Source of the DNA: CAYVCG01 sp964449985 | Lineage (GTDB): Bacteria; Bacillota; Clostridia; Lachnospirales; WRAX01 | Direction of reading: 5' to 3' | Length of the DNA stretch: 42,463 nucleotides | NCBI GenBank assembly: GCA_964449985.1 | Contig: CAYVCG010000009.1 | Span: 1 to 42,463 of the forward strand | Notes under the pieces: model-generated | Told to the model about the DNA's origin: nothing | The model's input: the letters and a program-made list of their open reading frames with translations, nothing else | The model's database searches: none | Shown here: one piece after another, positions 15,002 to 23,196 of the stretch | Layout of the letters: every line of letters begins with the position of its first letter | How positions within the stretch are numbered: the stretch's first letter is position 1 | Translations under genes and position numbers: made by a program

Positions 15002-16243
15002 CTATTCTACAACAATCTTTCGCATCATGTCAAGTTTTTTTAATGGCTTCTCGGCTTTAATTTTAACCATTTGCTGTGGGTGAGGGGCGGAGTCTATTGT
15101 TTCTCCAGTTTTAGCATCGATTATTTCGGTTATTGTTTGGGTAAAGCATTCCTCTCCAGCGCGCAAAAATTCCACACTGTCTCCTACTACAAATTTGTTC
15201 CTTTGCTCAATTAGAGCTATTCCGGTTTCCTTGTCAAAATCCATTACCATACCTATAAAATCATAATTTCTTACATAAGTATTGGAATCATAAATTTGGC
15301 TGTCTGTATCGGGTTTATTAAAATAAAAACCTGTTGTAAAATGCCTGTGGCTGGATTTTGTTATTTCTTCCATATATTTTTTCTTATTAGATTCATAAAG
15401 CTCCGGGGATTTATAAAAATCATCAATGGCTTGGCGATAAGCCGTAACAACCGTTGCAACGTAATATGGTGTTTTCATACGGCCTTCTATCTTTAAGCTG
15501 TCTATACCTGATGATACTATTTGCGGTATATGGTGTATCATGCATAAGTCTTTTGAATTAAAGATATATGTGCCTCTTTCGTCTTCCATGATTGGCATGT
15601 ATTCCCCCGGGCGCTTTTCTTCAACAAGACTATAGCGCCAACGGCATGGATGAGAGCATTCGCCTTTGTTTGCATCACGGTCAGCCAAATAGTTGCTTAA
15701 AAGGCATCTGCCGGAATATGATATACACATAGCCCCATGAACAAACGCTTCCAGCTCAATATCGCTGCCAACCTTTGATTTTATCTCGGCTATTTCTTTA
15801 AAAGACAATTCTCTTGCCAAAACAATTCTTTTTGCTCCTAGACTCCCCCAAAACATTGCCGATTGATAATTAGTATTGTTGGCTTGGGTGCTTATATGTA
15901 TTTCCATATCAGGGCAGGTTTGCTTTGCGACGTTAAAAACGCCTGGGTCGGAAATAATAAAAGCATCTGCGCCTATTTTAGCAAGGCTTTTAAAATAATC
16001 TTCTATACCGTCAAAGTCAGCATTATGGGCAAAGACATTTGCGGCTATATAAACGCGAACACCCTTATCGTGACCATAACGTATGCCTTCTTCCATTTGA
16101 TTTATGTCAAAATTCTTTGCTTTTGCACGCAAACCAAGGGTTTGACCGGCTATATACACAGCATCTGCGCCATATTCAACAGCAATCTTTAGTTTTTCTA
16201 AATCACCGGCAGGAGCGAGAAGCTCAACTTTATTCAAACTCAT
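15002..16243 (-). CDS. trhP: U32-family tRNA U34 hydroxylation protein TrhP
   Basis: A 413-aa protein of the U32 peptidase-like family (YrrO/YegQ branch). It starts with ELLAPAGDLEKLKIAVEYGADAVYIAG split by the expected AP-G pattern, has a TIM-barrel-like N-terminal part, and carries conserved Cys in GAMCISYSGRCLLSNY and KGECSHPCRW, which in the family bind an Fe-S cluster. YrrO/YegQ proteins make 5-hydroxyuridine at tRNA position 34 from prephenate. The gene overlaps trmR by 14 nt with its AAGGAG site inside trmR, so the two are translated together. TrmR then methylates the product. Here only one U32 gene is present, where B. subtilis has two (yrrN, yrrO). The old 'peptidase' label should not be taken literally. 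Confidence 0.88.
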   Translation of the reverse strand: MSLNKVELLAPAGDLEKLKIAVEYGADAVYIAGQTLGLRAKAKNFDINQMEEGIRYGHDKGVRVYIAANVFAHNADFDGIEDYFKSLAKIGADAFIISDPGVFNVAKQTCPDMEIHISTQANNTNYQSAMFWGSLGAKRIVLARELSFKEIAEIKSKVGSDIELEAFVHGAMCISYSGRCLLSNYLADRDANKGECSHPCRWRYSLVEEKRPGEYMPIMEDERGTYIFNSKDLCMIHHIPQIVSSGIDSLKIEGRMKTPYYVATVVTAYRQAIDDFYKSPELYESNKKKYMEEITKSSHRHFTTGFYFNKPDTDSQIYDSNTYVRNYDFIGMVMDFDKETGIALIEQRNKFVVGDSVEFLRAGEECFTQTITEIIDAKTGETIDSAPHPQQMVKIKAEKPLKKLDMMRKIVVE

Positions 16244-16922
16244 TTATATCTTTCTCCTTTAAATTAACATGGCTTGCGGTTTTGACGCAAATTGCCAGCC
16301 CGTCTCCAACTGTTGCGATGCTTGATTCTAAACCGGGAGTATTCGAGATTGTCCATAAAAAGCAACGCATTCTTTTATGAGTAGTGCGTTGGCGTCTTTG
16401 AACATTTTCCCGAGGTATTGCCACAGTTCCGCCCTGCAAAACATCATCTGCAACGAATAAACCATCTTTATCAAGCACCCTTATGCAATGAGGCAGGAAT
16501 TGAAGATATTGGCCTTTTCCCGCGTCTAAAAAAACAAAATCATAACTGTTGTCCGGCAGGGTTCTTAGCACCTCAGCGGCATCGCCTTCAATAAGTGTCA
16601 CCTTATCCTCAACGCCCATTTTTGCAAAATTCTTTTTAGCACGTTCTATCATGAAATCATACCGATCTATAGTGGTTATACTGCCGCCTTCTGGCAAATA
16701 CATTGAAAAAAGGCTGGCCGAAAATCCAACGGCACAGCCTATTTCCAGCACTCTTTTCGGTTTTTTTAAAGTAAGCAGAACGCTTAAAAAGCGGGCAGTC
16801 TCATGCCGTATAATAGGATGACGCAGGGCAGTGGATTCACGTTGAATCTCGCCTAGCGTTCCTGTATAAAGCGGTTGAGTCTGCTCCAAATAGTCAAACA
16901 TCGCTGCATCTATTTCAAACAT
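16230..16922 (-). CDS. trmR: tRNA 5-hydroxyuridine methyltransferase TrmR
   Basis: A 230-aa SAM-dependent O-methyltransferase. Motif I is RVLEIGCAVGFSASLFS, with an acidic residue in SITTIDRYDFMIERAKKNF and the metal-site aspartates in YDFVFLDAGKGQYLQ, as in catechol-type O-methyltransferases. Its place between mltG and the U32 gene equals B. subtilis yrrM (trmR), which converts ho5U34 to mo5U34 in tRNAs. A GAAGGA site precedes the ATG; the gene starts 57 bp after mltG. Function is assigned mainly by synteny plus fold. Confidence 0.87.
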   Translation of the reverse strand: MFEIDAAMFDYLEQTQPLYTGTLGEIQRESTALRHPIIRHETARFLSVLLTLKKPKRVLEIGCAVGFSASLFSMYLPEGGSITTIDRYDFMIERAKKNFAKMGVEDKVTLIEGDAAEVLRTLPDNSYDFVFLDAGKGQYLQFLPHCIRVLDKDGLFVADDVLQGGTVAIPRENVQRRQRTTHKRMRCFLWTISNTPGLESSIATVGDGLAICVKTASHVNLKEKDINEFE

Positions 16923-16979
16923 AGTGTTGTTCCTTCTCTATATAAAATTTCTGGAGATTTTGCCCCCAAATTCAGACGA

Positions 16980-18074
16980 TTAAAACTGCTGGTTATATAA
17001 TGCCTTTGCAGTCAAAAAATCATCATAATCAGCTGTAAAGAAGTGCTCTCCAGATTTATCGTCTTTGAGCACAAAATATAAATAATCAACTTCCGCCGGA
17101 TTAAGAACAGCGACAATGCTTGCTTCTCCGGGGTTTGATATTGGCCCAACGGGAAGCCCTTTATTCTCATATGTGTTATATGGAGACTCGAACTTCAAGT
17201 CATCCAAGAGCAAACGGTCCTTCCTTTTATCCAAAGCGTATAGTATAGAAGAACACATTTGCAGAGGCATATCTTTATCAAGACGGTTGTAAATAATTGC
17301 AGAGCAAAGTTCCCTCTCCGAAGAAACGACGATTTCGCTCTCGATTATTGAGGCCATAGTAACTACCTTATCGATAGAAAGCCCCAGTTCTTCCGTTTTC
17401 TGGCGCAACTCATAGCTGTAAATATCATCAAAGCGGCGCAGCATTTTTGTTATAACCTCTTTTGGAGTAGCATTTTTTGTGAAGAAATACGTATCCGGGA
17501 ACAAATATCCCTCAAGTCGCTTATCGCGTTCAGGTATTTCTTCTACAAAATCAAATCCAAACTCGCCTGTATTGCATACCTCCAAAAATTCCTCCGCGCT
17601 AAATAGCTCTTTGCTTTCAAAAAGCTCTGCCATTTGAGTAATCGTAAGCCCTTCGGGTATAGTTATTTTTATGTTGTCAACATCTTCTTGGATTTGGACG
17701 ACTTGCAGAGCTTCCATGATTTTGCCGGCATTCATATCCGCATTTAGGATATATTTTCCCGGTTTCATCAAGTCTTTTGAACCGTTAAGCGTGGCTTGAG
17801 CAACGAATAATATTTCATTACTGATAAGATCGTTTTCTTTGAGTATTTCTGCTATTTCCCATGGGGAGGCTCCTTCCGGTATAACGACTGTTACTTCCTT
17901 GGAAGGCTTATCGGAAACCTCCTCCATAGCAACCTCCTTGCCGTAGTCAAACGCTTTGACGGTGTAGCTATAAATTAGTATGATAGAAATAATAAAACAT
18001 GCTATATTAAAAGCAGAGCTTGTTATAAAGCCGACAATGTTCATGAATAATTTATAGTCATTTTTTCTTTTCAT
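16980..18074 (-). CDS. mltG: Endolytic murein transglycosylase MltG
   Basis: A 364-aa protein with one N-terminal membrane helix (about residues 10-40) and a large extracytoplasmic YceG-like domain. A LysM-like part (VVIPEGASPWEIAEIL) is followed by the catalytic domain: GYLFPDTYFF, ASIIESE with the presumed catalytic Glu at 245, and NTYENKGLPVGPISNPG near the C-terminus. MltG cleaves nascent glycan strands and sets their length. It keeps its usual Bacillota position with ylbF-like and trmR neighbours. Length and motifs are typical. Confidence 0.95.
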   Translation of the reverse strand: MKRKNDYKLFMNIVGFITSSAFNIACFIISIILIYSYTVKAFDYGKEVAMEEVSDKPSKEVTVVIPEGASPWEIAEILKENDLISNEILFVAQATLNGSKDLMKPGKYILNADMNAGKIMEALQVVQIQEDVDNIKITIPEGLTITQMAELFESKELFSAEEFLEVCNTGEFGFDFVEEIPERDKRLEGYLFPDTYFFTKNATPKEVITKMLRRFDDIYSYELRQKTEELGLSIDKVVTMASIIESEIVVSSERELCSAIIYNRLDKDMPLQMCSSILYALDKRKDRLLLDDLKFESPYNTYENKGLPVGPISNPGEASIVAVLNPAEVDYLYFVLKDDKSGEHFFTADYDDFLTAKALYNQQF

Positions 18075-18126
18075 ATAGCCAAAATCCCTGCCTTTAGCTG
18101 TTTTACACTAACATTTTTTGAGATAT

Positions 18127-18480
18127 CTAATTATAAAGCTCTGTAAACATTCCTATCTCACATGAGTCACCTATAATATTATAAACGCTGTTTATTAATT
18201 CAACAAGCTTTTTTTCGCTTTCAAGGAACGCTTTTGCATCTTTGTTTAATACGAGCTCCCAGTATATGGTGCTTATGCGCCTTTCTTCATCAAAGGCGGG
18301 CATAAAACCATTTATTATTTTGCTTTGGTATTCAAAGTTTAATTTTTTATAGCGATAAACCTTAAGATTTAATTCAGGGTCTTTTAAAATATTGTTTTTA
18401 GATGTTATATATTCATTATATAAATCCGTAGATTTAAGCTTTTCACCTATAGATTTTGCTATATCAAAAAGATCATCCAT
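18127..18480 (-). CDS. YlbF/YmcA family protein
   Basis: A 117-aa all-helical protein of the Com_YlbF (formerly DUF964) family, with characteristic early DLFDIAKSIGEKLKSTDLY and a middle PELNLKVYRYKKLNFEYQSK. In B. subtilis YlbF, YmcA and YaaT form an Fe-S-containing complex that directs RNase Y. Position directly after the RNase J gene (25-bp gap) fits an RNA-processing link. An AAGGG site precedes the ATG. I cannot say which of the paralogues this is. Confidence 0.8.
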   Translation of the reverse strand: MDDLFDIAKSIGEKLKSTDLYNEYITSKNNILKDPELNLKVYRYKKLNFEYQSKIINGFMPAFDEERRISTIYWELVLNKDAKAFLESEKKLVELINSVYNIIGDSCEIGMFTELYN

Positions 18481-18505
18481 AAAAAATCAAACCCTTCAAA
18501 AAATT

Positions 18506-20176
18506 TTAAACCTCCATAATTATAGGAAGTATCATAGGGCTGCGCTTAGTTTTTTGCCAAACGTATTCCTTTACCGTATCTTTTATAGTGGTTTTAAGAT
18601 AAGACCATTCCATAAAGCGCTTTTCCTGGCATTTTGCTAAAGCAGCGGAAATCGCACGCCTGGCCTCATCCATCATATCCTCGGATTCACGCACATAAAC
18701 AAAGCCTCTTGAAATAATATCAGGACCAGCAATTATTGTACCACTGGAATGTTCTAGAGAAACAACAACGATTATAAGACCATCCTGCGATAAATGCTTT
18801 CTGTCTCTTAAAACGATATTACCAACGTCTCCAACCCCAAGCCCGTCAACCAAAATTTGGCCTGCCTGAACATATCCGTTTAGCCTTGCACCCTGGCTTG
18901 TTAGCTCCAAAATCTCTCCAATACCCATAAGGAATATGTTTTCCTTAGGCATACCCATTTCTATAGCAAGCTCTTTGTGGCGTTTAAGATGCCTATACTC
19001 ACCGTGAATAGGTATAAGATATTTTGGCTTGACGAGAGCATGCATAAGCTTTATCTCTTCCTGACGAGCATGACCGGAAACATGGACATCCATAAGCCCT
19101 TCATAAATAACCTCTGCGCCTTTTTTTAGCAGCTCATTTATAACTCTGGATATGGATTTTTCATTTCCGGGTATACTGGAAGCGCTAATAACGATTTTGT
19201 CTCCCGGTTTTATCTCGACCTGTTTATGCTCTGCTGATGCCATTCTGGATAAAGCGGACATAGGCTCACCCTGGCTGCCTGTAGTTATAATAACTAGTTG
19301 GTCATCGGTATAGTTTTTGATATCATAAATATCTATCATAACGTTGCTCGGAATATCAAGATACCCCAGCTCGCATGCAGTTTTAACTGTGTTTATCATA
19401 CTTCTGCCTATGACGGCTATCTTGCGGCCATGCACAACGGCAGAATCAACGATTTGCTGTATTCTGTGGATATTAGAAGAAAAGGTTGCAACCATGATGC
19501 GTTGGTTTTGTGATTCATTAAATATATTTTCAAAAATCTTTCCGACCGTTTTTTCAGACATTGTATAGCCTTTTGCTTCGACATTAGTGCTTTCACAAAG
19601 AAGCAAATCGACCCCTTTGCGCCCAAGTTCAGCAAAACGCTGCAAATCAATCGTTTCCCCGTGAATCGGCGTATAATCCACCTTGAAATCTCCCGTATGA
19701 ACAGCCGTTGCCACAGGCGTTGATATGGCAAAGGCACAGGAATCTGCGATACTATGCGTAACACGTATAAATTCTACCTCAAACTTGCCAATTCTGATTT
19801 TTTCTCCTGGATTAACACAAATACGCTCGACCTTGTTAAGCAGGTTATGCTCCTTTAATTTTATATCAACCAAACCAAGGGTGAGCTTTGTTCCATAAAG
19901 CGGCACATTTATTTCCCTGAACAAATAGGGTATAGAACCGATATGATCCTCATGTCCGTGGGTTAAAAACACCCCTCTGACCTTCTCTTTATTTTTAACT
20001 AAATAAGAAAAATCCGGTATGACAAGGTCTATCCCGAGCATGTCGTCCTCAGGAAAAGCCACACCGCAATCCACAATAATAATATCTTCACCATATTCGT
20101 ATACGGTAACGTTTTTACCGATTTCTTGCAAGCCGCCAAGTGAAAATACTTTCAATTTTGCTTTTTTTGCTGCCAA
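18506..20176 (-). CDS. rnj: Ribonuclease J
   Basis: A 556-aa beta-lactamase/beta-CASP metallo-ribonuclease with 5'-3' exo- and endonuclease activity on RNA. The metal-binding motif THGHEDHIG has H73, H75, D77 and H78. Further ligands are in VTHSIADSCAF and HTGDFKVDYTP, and beta-CASP motifs include TTGSQGEPMSALSRMA and the late HVSGHARQEE. The start codon is TTG at 20176, placed after a strong GGAGGTG site; no ATG fits better. It is in the minus-strand block between DUF1292 and ylbF-like genes. Only one paralogue is seen, so J1 versus J2 is not assigned. Confidence 0.95.
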   Translation of the reverse strand: MAAKKAKLKVFSLGGLQEIGKNVTVYEYGEDIIIVDCGVAFPEDDMLGIDLVIPDFSYLVKNKEKVRGVFLTHGHEDHIGSIPYLFREINVPLYGTKLTLGLVDIKLKEHNLLNKVERICVNPGEKIRIGKFEVEFIRVTHSIADSCAFAISTPVATAVHTGDFKVDYTPIHGETIDLQRFAELGRKGVDLLLCESTNVEAKGYTMSEKTVGKIFENIFNESQNQRIMVATFSSNIHRIQQIVDSAVVHGRKIAVIGRSMINTVKTACELGYLDIPSNVMIDIYDIKNYTDDQLVIITTGSQGEPMSALSRMASAEHKQVEIKPGDKIVISASSIPGNEKSISRVINELLKKGAEVIYEGLMDVHVSGHARQEEIKLMHALVKPKYLIPIHGEYRHLKRHKELAIEMGMPKENIFLMGIGEILELTSQGARLNGYVQAGQILVDGLGVGDVGNIVLRDRKHLSQDGLIIVVVSLEHSSGTIIAGPDIISRGFVYVRESEDMMDEARRAISAALAKCQEKRFMEWSYLKTTIKDTVKEYVWQKTKRSPMILPIIMEV

Positions 20177-20319
20177 ATATTACACCTCCGTAGTTTCTTG
20201 ATGCCAAATAAACAATAAAAATAAACCCATAACAACAAAACCAATTTTACGCAAAAATTGATTTTAAGAAGTTATATTACATTAAATTAAAAACGTTCTA
20301 TGAAAAGATTAACCTACGG

Positions 20320-20622
20320 TTAATCCTCAAAGTCAAAATCGTCCATTGATGCTCTAAAAAGCTCAGAAACTCTTTCAAATTCTTCTTCTGTTGGTTCCTC
20401 AAAGATGACATCGTCGTCGCCTTCTTCGCCAACCTGTTTGAATATATACGCTTCTGCCTCATCGCTATCAAACTCGTCGCCTTTTATAAGCAACAAAAAT
20501 GTTGCATCATCCATTACAACTGAATCTACGATTATAAATTCAATATCCTCTCCGTTGTCACCGGTCATTATTATTGTTTCAAAAGCATCATTAATATCAT
20601 CGAAATCTTGAAAATCGTCCAA
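20320..20622 (-). CDS. DUF1292 family protein (YrzB-like)
   Basis: About 100 aa and very acidic (runs of D and E). The core ETIIMTGDNGEDIEFIIVDS and the later EAYIFKQVGEEGDDDVIF fit DUF1292, the small protein normally encoded just after ruvX in Bacillota. Biochemical role is unknown. The likely start is TTG at 20622, six nt after GAGGTG; a GTG three codons upstream is part of that binding site. The repeat element at 20694-20851 separates it from ruvX, so co-transcription would have to read through a strong hairpin. Confidence 0.85.
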   Translation of the reverse strand: MDDFQDFDDINDAFETIIMTGDNGEDIEFIIVDSVVMDDATFLLLIKGDEFDSDEAEAYIFKQVGEEGDDDVIFEEPTEEEFERVSELFRASMDDFDFED

Positions 20623-20693
20623 AATTAACACCTCATTTTTTATTTTTTTGATTTATTTATAAAACACGCCATAACCAACGAAATTATAAAGCA

Positions 20694-20851
20694 CAACGAT
20701 GCAAAACGTAATTTTTGCTCAAAAGTTGCGGGACAAAACGCATTCCCTCATTCCATTTTGGCGAAAAACACGCCAAAATTGGTGGTCGGGAACGCAAGTC
20801 CCGCCGCTTGACGCTAACTTTTACGCAAAAATATTGAATCATGCACCGTTG
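20694..20851. mobile_element. MITE-like palindromic repeat, copy 2
   Basis: A second copy of the repeat at 66-221: most positions are identical, with a few substitutions and small indels. It has the same outer inverted repeats (CAACGATGCA / TGCACCGTTG) and inner pairs. The 8-bp flanks ATAAAGCA and GCAAAGCG agree at 5 of 8 positions, so any target duplication has decayed. An extra 11-bp inverted repeat, AACCAACGAAA (20673-20683) and TTTCGTTGGTT (20861-20871), surrounds it, absent from copy 1. The element spans the 3' end of ruvX, providing its last 11 codons and stop. Confidence 0.8.
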
Positions 20852-21305
20852 GCAAAGCGCTTTCGTTGGTTTTATTTTTATTGGCCTGTAAATAGTCCAG
20901 GTAACCTTGCAAAATAAAAACCGCAGCCATTTTGTCAACAACCTTGCCGCGTTTTGCGCGCGACAAATCAGCCTCCAGCAGGGATCTTTCTGCCCCGACT
21001 GTTGATAGGCGTTCATCGCGCAAAATTACATTGACACTAGGTATTTTGTTTTCAAGCTTTTTTTTAAACAGCACAGTCTTTTCGCATCTAATGCCTTCAG
21101 AGTTATCCATGTTTTTTGGGTAACCCAAAACGATTGTGTCCGCTTCGTATTGCTTCACAATTTCCGATATGCGGTTTAAACTATCCTTCAAACTGTTCTC
21201 GTCTTTTCTTCTTATGACTTCCAACCCCTGAGCAGTCCAGCCCATGGGATCGCTAACGGCAACGCCTACTGTCTTATCCCCGAAATCAAGCCCAATAATA
21301 CGCAC
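20814..21305 (-). CDS. ruvX: RuvX/YqgF RNase-H-like protein with repeat-derived tail
   Basis: 163 aa. The RNase-H-fold begins IIGLDFGDKTVGVAVSDP and keeps VLGYPKNMDNSEG, RDERLSTVGAE and the C-terminal KVVDKMAAVFILQGYLDYL, where relatives of about 138-140 aa normally end. RuvX/YqgF is implicated in 16S rRNA maturation and as a Holliday-junction-resolvase-like nuclease. The additional ~22 residues end in TVHDSIFLRKS, which is translated from the terminal inverted repeat of the element at 20694-20851. The native stop was therefore lost. Conserved core is whole, so activity is likely kept. Start is GTG at 21305 behind GGCGGGG. It lies 15 bp after ireB. Confidence 0.93.
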   Translation of the reverse strand: MRIIGLDFGDKTVGVAVSDPMGWTAQGLEVIRRKDENSLKDSLNRISEIVKQYEADTIVLGYPKNMDNSEGIRCEKTVLFKKKLENKIPSVNVILRDERLSTVGAERSLLEADLSRAKRGKVVDKMAAVFILQGYLDYLQANKNKTNESALPTVHDSIFLRKS

Positions 21306-21320
21306 AAAACCAACCCCGCC

Positions 21321-21587
21321 CTAATTTGCATTTTCGGAAATATAGAATTTAACTATAATTTCTAGCAATTCGTCTCTTTCGATTTTAGTTATCAAGGTTC
21401 GCGCGTTATTGTGCCCGGTGATATACGTTGGATCCCCGGAGAGAATATATCCAACGATCTGATTAACAGGATTATATCCTTTTTGTTTGAGAGAATTATA
21501 AACGCTGATTAATATATCATCGGCTTCGAATTTGTTCTCTTTGTCTACATTCGTAAACTTCTGGGTTTCAGAAAATTTATCATACAT
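21321..21587 (-). CDS. ireB: IreB family regulatory phosphoprotein
   Basis: 88 aa from the ATG at 21587, chosen because GGAGG lies 11 nt upstream; an earlier ATG overlaps this site. The segment SLKQKGYNPVNQIVGYIL and SGDPTYITGHNNARTLITKIERDEL are near-invariant in the IreB (UPF0297/YrzL) family. In Enterococcus IreB is phosphorylated on N-terminal Thr by the kinase IreK and affects cephalosporin resistance; here Thr occurs in SETQKFTNV. Usual order alaS-ireB-ruvX-DUF1292 is kept except that mtaB, not alaS, is upstream in this window. Confidence 0.93.
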   Translation of the reverse strand: MYDKFSETQKFTNVDKENKFEADDILISVYNSLKQKGYNPVNQIVGYILSGDPTYITGHNNARTLITKIERDELLEIIVKFYISENAN

Positions 21588-21764
21588 ATATATAAAAGCC
21601 TCCATTCCCCGGTTTTTAAAAATCCGCTTTGCAAGAATATATCAGTTATCATCCGCGTAATTTAAGCGGCGCAACAGATTTTATCCAGTGTTTCCCAATA
21701 CTATTACAGACTAATAATAATACAAAGCGGCCGAAAAGGCAAATACATTTTGCAATTTTTAAAA

Positions 21765-23078
21765 CTATTGCAAAACATCTGTTGAGTTTACAAAACCGTC
21801 TCCGGCTTTTACAATTTGTACTGTAAGAATTTTATTTATAATATCTGTGGCTGATTTTGTATGAACAGTCATGTAATTTGTTGAATGACCTTCATACAAA
21901 TTATCTCCAATTTTTTTCTCATACAAAACATTAACGGCTTTATTTATATTCTTTTCCAAAAATGCCTGTTTTAATTCTTCCCCAAGTTTTAGCATGGCTG
22001 CGCTTCTATCTGCTTTTAATTGTGGCTCCACCTGGTCTTTAAAATCTGCAGCGGGCGTTCCTGTTTTTGGAGAATATTGAAAAACATGCATCCCCGCAAG
22101 GCGAACCTTCTCAACAAAGCTAATGCTTTCATGAAAATCCTCTTCCGTTTCACCGGGAAAGCCGACAATCACGTCCGTTGTTATGGCAACATCGGGCATA
22201 ACCTCACGAAGGCGCGTAACAGCTTCTTCGTATTGGGCTGTTGTATAGCGGCGGTTCATTCGTTTTAACGTTCTGTCGCAGCCGCTTTGGAGAGACAGAT
22301 GAAAATGGTCGCATAGTTTTGGTATTTTTGATACTCTGTTTGCAAAGGTTTCATCGATAAACAGCGGTTCTATAGAACTTAAACGTATTCTTTCAAGCTT
22401 ATCAACACCGTGAATCATTTCCATAACGTCCAAAAGGTTCATACCGTTATTTAAATCTTTTCCATATGATGCAACATGTATTCCTGTTAAAACAATTTCT
22501 TTATATTCGTTAGCTGCAAGGCGCCTAACTTCTGACAAAATGCTTTCGGGATTGCGGCTGCGAACCCTGCCCCTTGCATATGGTATGATGCAAAAAGCAC
22601 AAAACCTATCACAACCCTCTTGAATCTTCAGAAAAGCACGCGTTCTGTCATTTAAATTTTCAATCGAAAGCTCTTCAAAAGCGGTTTCTGAAAACACATC
22701 GGATACATTATTAACAAATACGCTGTCCTGCATAAATTGTTCGACATGCTGCACTATAGAGCTTCTTTCTTTTGTCCCCAGAACTAAGTTTACGCCTTCT
22801 ATTTTTGAAACCTCGTCTGGCGCAACCTGAGCATAGCAACCTACTGCTGCAATAACTGCATCTGGGTTTTTATGCCTTGCGCGGCGAATTATCTGGCGAG
22901 ACTTTTTATCCCCAAGATTTGTCACTGTGCATGTGTTTATAATATAGATATCGGCATAATCATCAAACGATGTTATCTCATATCCATTATTTTTAAAAAG
23001 TTCAAGCATTGCTTCCGTGTCATACATATTGACTTTACAGCCTAGCGTATATGCGGCCACAAGACCTTTATTGCTCAT
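21765..23078 (-). CDS. mtaB: tRNA t6A37 methylthiotransferase MtaB
   Basis: A 437-aa radical-SAM enzyme that adds a methylthio group to t6A at tRNA position 37. Domains: N-terminal MTTase domain (YTLGCKVNMYDTEAM, NTCTVTN, AVGCYAQ, each with a cluster-binding Cys), radical SAM domain with CxxxCxxC at C156, C160, C163, and a C-terminal TRAM-like end. ISSxEP-type and VIVGFPGETEEDF motifs are present. Length and motifs fit the MtaB/YqeV branch better than MiaB. An AGAGGATG site precedes the ATG. Confidence 0.95.
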   Translation of the reverse strand: MSNKGLVAAYTLGCKVNMYDTEAMLELFKNNGYEITSFDDYADIYIINTCTVTNLGDKKSRQIIRRARHKNPDAVIAAVGCYAQVAPDEVSKIEGVNLVLGTKERSSIVQHVEQFMQDSVFVNNVSDVFSETAFEELSIENLNDRTRAFLKIQEGCDRFCAFCIIPYARGRVRSRNPESILSEVRRLAANEYKEIVLTGIHVASYGKDLNNGMNLLDVMEMIHGVDKLERIRLSSIEPLFIDETFANRVSKIPKLCDHFHLSLQSGCDRTLKRMNRRYTTAQYEEAVTRLREVMPDVAITTDVIVGFPGETEEDFHESISFVEKVRLAGMHVFQYSPKTGTPAADFKDQVEPQLKADRSAAMLKLGEELKQAFLEKNINKAVNVLYEKKIGDNLYEGHSTNYMTVHTKSATDIINKILTVQIVKAGDGFVNSTDVLQ

Positions 23079-23122
23079 AAAAATTACATCCTCTTAGATT
23101 AAGTTCTTATGTAATTAATAAT

Positions 23123-23157
23123 GGGGCAAACCGTCCCTGCATGGGTCAGTTTGCCCC
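23123..23157 (-). terminator. Hairpin between the surface protein and mtaB
   Basis: GGGGCAAAC (23123-23131) and GTTTGCCCC (23149-23157) form a 9-bp stem with an inner CCC/GGG pair, in the 118 bp after the surface-protein stop. The T-run is weak, so termination is probable but unproven. Confidence 0.5.
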
Positions 23158-23196
23158 GCTTTAATTATTATTTTAAGTCATTTTACTATAGCTTAG

